Assembly: GCF_001982635.1 (NCBI RefSeq) | Contig: NZ_MKFI01000001.1 | Span: 844,782-908,781, forward strand | Source: Bradyrhizobium mercantei | Lineage (GTDB): Bacteria; Pseudomonadota; Alphaproteobacteria; Rhizobiales; Xanthobacteraceae | DNA length: 64,000 bases | Direction of reading: 5' to 3' | Shown: in pieces, positions 60,399-64,000 of the stretch | Layout of the letters: every line of letters starts with the position of its first letter | How positions within the stretch are numbered: the stretch's first letter is position 1 | The notes under the pieces: generated by a model | The model's database searches: none | Told to the model about the DNA's origin: nothing | The model's input: the letters and a program-made list of their open reading frames with translations, nothing else | Position numbers and translations under genes: made by a program

Positions 60399-61262
60399 TT
60401 GCGAGACGCACACGTGCCATATCACATAAGGTCAACTGACGAATTTGTCGAAGCCTGGACATCCTGGCACGTTAACTTTTCTGCCCACAGCACCAATACG
60501 AAAGAAGACGACCAATATCGCAAAGAGCTGCGCGATGGGATTCAACACTTGGCCGCCGGTGTGGGCTTGAATGCAACGTATACATGCCAGGAGTGGCCAA
60601 GAAATCGTGATGTCGAAAACTTGCTGCTGTACAACCCGCGCATAAGTAGCGAGGATTTCGGAAATCGTCAGTGTTTACGGTTCGAGAAAAGAACTGCCGC
60701 CAAACTACAGCCCTGCCCTCAGTTGCCAGACGCATATGTTCGTTACGAGGTCAGCAAGCAAATCGTTCCTTTCAAGGGCGATACGCTTGCCGAATGCGCT
60801 CCAGTAGCATGTCAAAAAATCGATCTACAAGACCCGGGACGACTTTGGAAAGTGCTGAAAGGAGCAAATTGGCACACAAGTGAACGGGGCAGCAACGGTG
60901 CCGAGCTTAAGGTGGACTTGGTTGTCTGGGCTCCCGAAAAAGTTAATCTTGTCGGTCGTATAAAAACAATTCTAGACGGGTTTCTCTCATCCCTTCACCA
61001 TCGCTCCGAATCCGACCACGACCTTGAGGACGTAGTTGAGCGTCTCGTAATGAAGTATCGGTGGCAGGATCGGCAGGAAGTCCGTCGCTTGCTGATCCAA
61101 AACGAGTATGCCGTCCTCGGCAAATGCCATACACCAAAGTGCCATATCAGAAGCAAGCCCGGTAGCCTCATGTGGAGCCCGGACGATCACCGACTTTCGC
61201 ACTGCCAAGTTGTCTACGAGACCTCGCCCGATTGGAGGATCGAAGGTCGCTTGTTTTTGTAG
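60399..61262 (+). CDS. orphan protein in a lower-GC patch
   Basis: The open frame codes for 287 aa from a TTG (a GTG at 60414 is possible); neither has a convincing ribosome-binding site. The local GC content is near 52%, clearly below the neighbours, and codons such as AGT and ATA are frequent, suggesting transfer. The product is hydrophilic, with a Cys/His-rich C-terminal segment (GKCHTPKCHIRSKPG). No family is recognised; a stretch NLVGRIKTILDGFLSSL faintly recalls RusA-type resolvases but is too short to trust. It could also be a decayed gene. Confidence 0.45.
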   Translation: MRDAHVPYHIRSTDEFVEAWTSWHVNFSAHSTNTKEDDQYRKELRDGIQHLAAGVGLNATYTCQEWPRNRDVENLLLYNPRISSEDFGNRQCLRFEKRTAAKLQPCPQLPDAYVRYEVSKQIVPFKGDTLAECAPVACQKIDLQDPGRLWKVLKGANWHTSERGSNGAELKVDLVVWAPEKVNLVGRIKTILDGFLSSLHHRSESDHDLEDVVERLVMKYRWQDRQEVRRLLIQNEYAVLGKCHTPKCHIRSKPGSLMWSPDDHRLSHCQVVYETSPDWRIEGRLFL

Positions 61263-61551
61263 GTCTGGAGGTCACTCGTTTAGGCGGCTCATGGCCCGGA
61301 CTGGTCGGCTCCAACCACACTTCCAAGTGCTCATGGGATTGGGTTGGGACGAGGTGAAACTGCCTAACCCGGTGCGCCCTGGTGATGAACTCGATCTGGA
61401 AATGACGGTTCTGGAGATGCGCGAATCGAAGTCAAAATCTGATCGAGGGATTGTCCGGAATCGAAATATCTTGCGCAACCAGAAGCGCGAAACCGTTCTC
61501 GAATGCATCTCCAACATATTTGTTGAGCGGCGGCCGAACGCGAGCGCCTAG
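61246..61551 (+). pseudogene. truncated MaoC-like acyl dehydratase fragment
   Basis: The frame reads RSGGHSFRRLMARTGRLQ and then LGLGWDEVKLPNPVRPGDE-like text, EMTVLEMRESKSKSDRGIV and ETVLECISNIFVERR. This is the C-terminal half of MaoC/hot-dog dehydratases (compare SGWH...LMAR...PVRPGD...RNQ). The N-terminal half is missing. Just upstream, SLVFVGLE in another frame looks like the preceding family motif (LFGGL), indicating a frameshift. There is no start codon with a ribosome-binding site. I judge it a remnant. Confidence 0.6.
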
Positions 61552-61985
61552 CGGCTCGGATGCACAGAATGACTTCCGCTTCTGGCCCATAGCCGACATT
61601 CATTCAGACCGGCTTCGATTTGGTCTTTCGAGGGCCAAGCAGACGCCGTCCGCGCGCCCTATCTCGCATGCCAGCAGCGTCCGCCGATCACGACGCCCTC
61701 GGATGCGATCTTGCGATCACCCATCAGGCGCAATTTTTGCGGCATCAGGGTTTACCGATCAATTCTCGCGATCGCGCCCGATAATGACTTTAAGCACCAG
61801 AGCCATTGCGCGCGGGTGTTTTGCCCGTGAAACCGGGCGTCGTTCCCGACGTCTCCGGCAATCCACCCGGCAGCAAGCGGGCACAGGACGCATCGTCTTC
61901 AGGTCAATCGGCGAGAGCCCGGCGGCGCGCCGGTGCTATGCTGTCGTCTCACCCAACGCCCGCACATTGAAGCGCGAGGACGCTG
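61552..61985. other. 434-bp gap without a supported gene
   Basis: Open frames run through but none has protein-like composition or a good start. The opening sequence (TGACTTCCGCTTCTGGCCCA) resembles a dispersed rhizobial intergenic sequence that I recall but could not check. GC rises from the low-GC patch back to the genomic level across this gap. Confidence 0.5.
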
Positions 61986-62624
61986 ATGGCAGCACGCGGA
62001 TTCTACCACGAGGGGATGCTTGCGCTGCAGGAGCAGGCCGACGGCCGGCGCCTGGCCGAGTTCCTGGCCACCAGCGCCAGGCACAGCGAATTTTCCGAAC
62101 GGGACGCGGCGCACATCACGTCGGCAAGTTTCTTCTTCATCGCGTCATCTCATGGCGATCATCCGGACTGCAGCTTCAAGGGAGGCGATCCCGGGTTCGT
62201 CAAGATCATCGGCCCGCATACGCTGGAATTTCCCGACTACGACGGCAATTTGATGTACCGGACGCTCGGCAATATCGCAGTGAATCCGAAGGTCGGGCTC
62301 CTGTTCATGACCTTCGATGGCAAGAGCTACCGGATTCGCATCAACGGCGACGCCGGCATTCATCGCGACGCCGAAAGCCTGAGGCGCCACCACGGCGCCA
62401 AGGCGGTGATCCGCGTCGAATGCCGCGACATCTATCCAAACTGTCCGCGCTATGTCCCCGATCTCGCCATGACGGCACGCTCCGCCTATGTGCCGCGCCC
62501 GGGCGAGACGCCGCCGACACCGGAGTGGAAGACGCTGCCGGAGGTCGTACCGCACCTGCCGCAGTCCGGCGCGCGGGGCGCCACGTCGTCAAGCCGGGAC
62601 AGTGTTGGGCAACGCGATGCATAA
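61986..62624 (+). CDS. pyridoxamine 5'-phosphate oxidase-like flavin-binding protein
   Basis: The product is 212 aa with the split-barrel pattern of the PNPOx-like superfamily: FLATSARHSEFSERDAAHITSASFFFIASS, HPDCSFKGGDPGFVKIIGPHTLEFPDYDGN, and NPKVGLLFMTFDGKSYRIRINGDA. GAGGA precedes the ATG. Relatives bind FMN, F420 or heme; this one is closest to the long, poorly characterised group with a CRDIYPNCPRYVP motif. Its stop overlaps the start of the next gene. Confidence 0.88.
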   Translation: MAARGFYHEGMLALQEQADGRRLAEFLATSARHSEFSERDAAHITSASFFFIASSHGDHPDCSFKGGDPGFVKIIGPHTLEFPDYDGNLMYRTLGNIAVNPKVGLLFMTFDGKSYRIRINGDAGIHRDAESLRRHHGAKAVIRVECRDIYPNCPRYVPDLAMTARSAYVPRPGETPPTPEWKTLPEVVPHLPQSGARGATSSSRDSVGQRDA

Positions 62625-63837
62625 AAACTGGTGCTGGCTGGCGGCCAGAGCGGCGATCACCGGCGTCAGCCTGTTTGCGGCCGCCAATGCGCTCGCGGAA
62701 AGCCGCAAATACGATCCCGGCGTAGGCGATACCGAGATCAGGATCGGGCAGACCATGCCCTATAGCGGGCCGGCGTCGTCAGTCTCGGTCATCGGCAAGC
62801 TGCAGGCTGCCTATTTCCGGATGATCAACGACCACGGCGGCGTCAACGGGCGCAAGATCAAGCTGATCTCCTATGACGATGCAGGTACTCCACCGAAGGC
62901 CGTCGAACAGACCCGCAGGCTCGTCGAAGGCGACGAGGTGCTGTTCACCTTCCAGACCCCCGGCACCGCCTCCAACGTCGCCGTTCAGAAATATCTCAAC
63001 GACCACCATGTCCCGCAATTGTTCGTGGGCGGTCGCTCGACGCGTTTCGAGGATCCCGCCGACTTTCCATGGACCATGGGCTTCGCGCCGAACCTGCGGA
63101 CCGAGATTCGCGTCTACGCGCGGTTCATCCTCGACAATTATCCGGACGCCAGGATCGGCCTGCTCTACCAGAATGACGAAAGCGGCAAGGACTATCTCGC
63201 CGGCTTGAAGGACGGGCTCGGCACGAAGGCCGCGCTGATGGTCGCATCCGAAGCGCCCTATGAAATGACCGACCCGACCATCGACTCGCAGGTGGTGCGG
63301 CTCAAGGCCGCCGGCGTCAACGTGCTGATCGACATGGCGGCGCCGAAGTTCGCCGCCCAGGCGATCCGCAAGGCGGCGGAGCTCGGCTGGAAGCCTGTTC
63401 ATCTGCTCGGCGTCGGTTCGTCCTCGATCGACGCGGTGCTTGCGCCCGCAGGACTCGAGAACGCCAAGGGGCTGATCTCGGCGAGTTCCTTCAAGGAGGC
63501 CGCCGACCCGAACTGGGCGGACGATGCGGGCATGAAGAAATGGACCGCCTTCATGGCCACGTATTATCCGGAGGGAGACAGGAAGAGTATCTTCACGACC
63601 TATGGCTACAGCGCGGCCGAGCTCTTGGTGCAGGTGCTGCGGCAGTGCGGCGACGATCTCTCGCGCGACAATGTCATGCGCCAGGCGGCCAGTCTGAAGG
63701 ACGTGAAGCTCGACCTGCTGCTGCCGGGCCTCTCCATCAACACCAGCCGCAGCGATTATCGCGTGGTCAAGGAGTTCCGGATGATGCGCTTCACCGGCGA
63801 GCGCTGGGAGCCGTTCGGCCCGATGGTCAAAGATTGA
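62617..63837 (+). CDS. Leu/Ile/Val-type ABC transporter substrate-binding protein
   Basis: The product is 406 aa. It has a signal peptide (residues 1-26, ending ANALAES) and a periplasmic-binding fold of the LivJ/LivK type (DTEIRIGQTMPYSGPASSVSVIG, INDHGGVNGRKIKLISYDD, RIGLLYQNDESGKDYLAGLKDGLG). Related proteins bind amino acids, aromatic acids or other small anions. It overlaps the PNPOx-like gene by eight bases. No permease or ATPase follows within the window. Confidence 0.9.
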   Translation: MHKNWCWLAARAAITGVSLFAAANALAESRKYDPGVGDTEIRIGQTMPYSGPASSVSVIGKLQAAYFRMINDHGGVNGRKIKLISYDDAGTPPKAVEQTRRLVEGDEVLFTFQTPGTASNVAVQKYLNDHHVPQLFVGGRSTRFEDPADFPWTMGFAPNLRTEIRVYARFILDNYPDARIGLLYQNDESGKDYLAGLKDGLGTKAALMVASEAPYEMTDPTIDSQVVRLKAAGVNVLIDMAAPKFAAQAIRKAAELGWKPVHLLGVGSSSIDAVLAPAGLENAKGLISASSFKEAADPNWADDAGMKKWTAFMATYYPEGDRKSIFTTYGYSAAELLVQVLRQCGDDLSRDNVMRQAASLKDVKLDLLLPGLSINTSRSDYRVVKEFRMMRFTGERWEPFGPMVKD

Positions 63838-63894
63838 TCATGCGGCGCTAGGAACACCGACAAGATCGAATAGGATAGTCGGCGCCCGAAAACT

Positions 63895-63914
63895 TGCCCG
63901 CAACGTTGCGGGCA
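63895..63914. other. perfect 20-bp palindrome TGCCCGCAACGTTGCGGGCA
   Basis: The palindrome lies 58 bp after the solute-binding protein stop, without loop or T tract. A hairpin in RNA would need to open its central ACGT. It could be an operator for the gene that starts near 63962 or a weak transcript-end structure. Confidence 0.4.
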
Positions 63915-63961
63915 TCGAGCCAGACCCTTCGCCCAGCACCGGGAATCGTGAGGCGCGACCG

Positions 63962-64000
63962 ATGAAGAGCTTCAGCAGCGGACTTGTTGTCCTTACATCC
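63962..64000 (+). CDS. start of a possible exported protein, cut by the window edge
   Basis: ATG at 63962 follows GAGG at a suitable distance and opens MKSFSSGLVVLTS, which could be the beginning of a signal peptide. Only 13 codons are visible, so this is weak evidence. Confidence 0.35.
   Translation, partial: MKSFSSGLVVLTS

Noticed and set aside
60399..61262. RusA-type Holliday-junction resolvase
   Set aside because: Only a short stretch (IKTILDGF) is similar; the conserved Asp pattern and domain length do not fit.
61801..61985. Small protein gene upstream of the PNPOx-like gene
   Set aside because: Frames are open but Arg-rich, without ribosome-binding site or recognisable motif.

Overview
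The window reads as chromosome of a Bradyrhizobium-like alphaproteobacterium (order Hyphomicrobiales). The evidence is high GC in almost all genes, the style of the proteins (Cus-type copper efflux, isoquinoline-oxidoreductase-type Mo enzymes, DUF2336, PAS_5, DUF4239, HdeD/dodecin), two perfect FixK/FNR boxes, and many copies of short palindromic intergenic repeats. No rRNA, tRNA, CRISPR array, IS element or prophage was found. About 60 genes can be supported.

Layout. 1-2.6 kb: small secreted proteins, a TPR protein with a textbook terminator, and an MFS transporter. 2.7-9.2 kb: a copper-handling cluster on the minus strand (Met/Cys-rich protein, YtkA-like protein, CusB, CusA, cupredoxin, CusF-like), tightly coupled by ATGA overlaps. 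9.2-12.9 kb: a Tat-exported Mo hydroxylase (IorB/IorA type) with a divergent LysR regulator. 13-19.5 kb: S10 peptidase, NAD kinase, response regulator plus Hpt protein, DUF2336 protein, lytic transglycosylase. 19.5-24.7 kb: a B-family (ba3-like) oxygen reductase operon with three multiheme cytochromes c and a 59-aa membrane subunit, headed by a perfect FixK/FNR box. 24.7-33.9 kb: hisI, folE, an IscU-like scaffold, yidD, thrS, a nitroreductase, an MFS transporter and two secreted ClpP-fold proteins.

34-46 kb: signalling and envelope genes (PAS-GGDEF-EAL, patatin, CBS, rhomboid, PAS_5, adenylate cyclase), a second copy of the TPR protein, and a candidate small RNA at about 40.67-40.87 kb with its own promoter and terminator on the minus strand. 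46-54.5 kb: basic amino-acid decarboxylase, GNAT, divergent dodecin/HdeD genes sharing a second perfect FixK/FNR box, ornithine cyclodeaminase-like protein and pantothenate kinase, interspersed with many palindromic repeats. 54.5-60 kb: a cytosolic three-subunit Mo hydroxylase divergent from a family-5 solute-binding protein that has a sigma54-like promoter. 60-61.6 kb: a lower-GC patch with an orphan gene and a decayed MaoC-like fragment. 61.9-64 kb: a PNPOx-like protein and a Leu/Ile/Val-type binding protein.

Recurring themes are low-oxygen respiration (two FixK boxes), periplasmic metal and redox chemistry, and dispersed palindromic repeats concentrated between 33.9 and 54.5 kb. Start codons were chosen by ribosome-binding site, signal-peptide position and overlap with the upstream gene; several use GTG or TTG. 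Family assignments come from recognising motifs by eye, without any database search.
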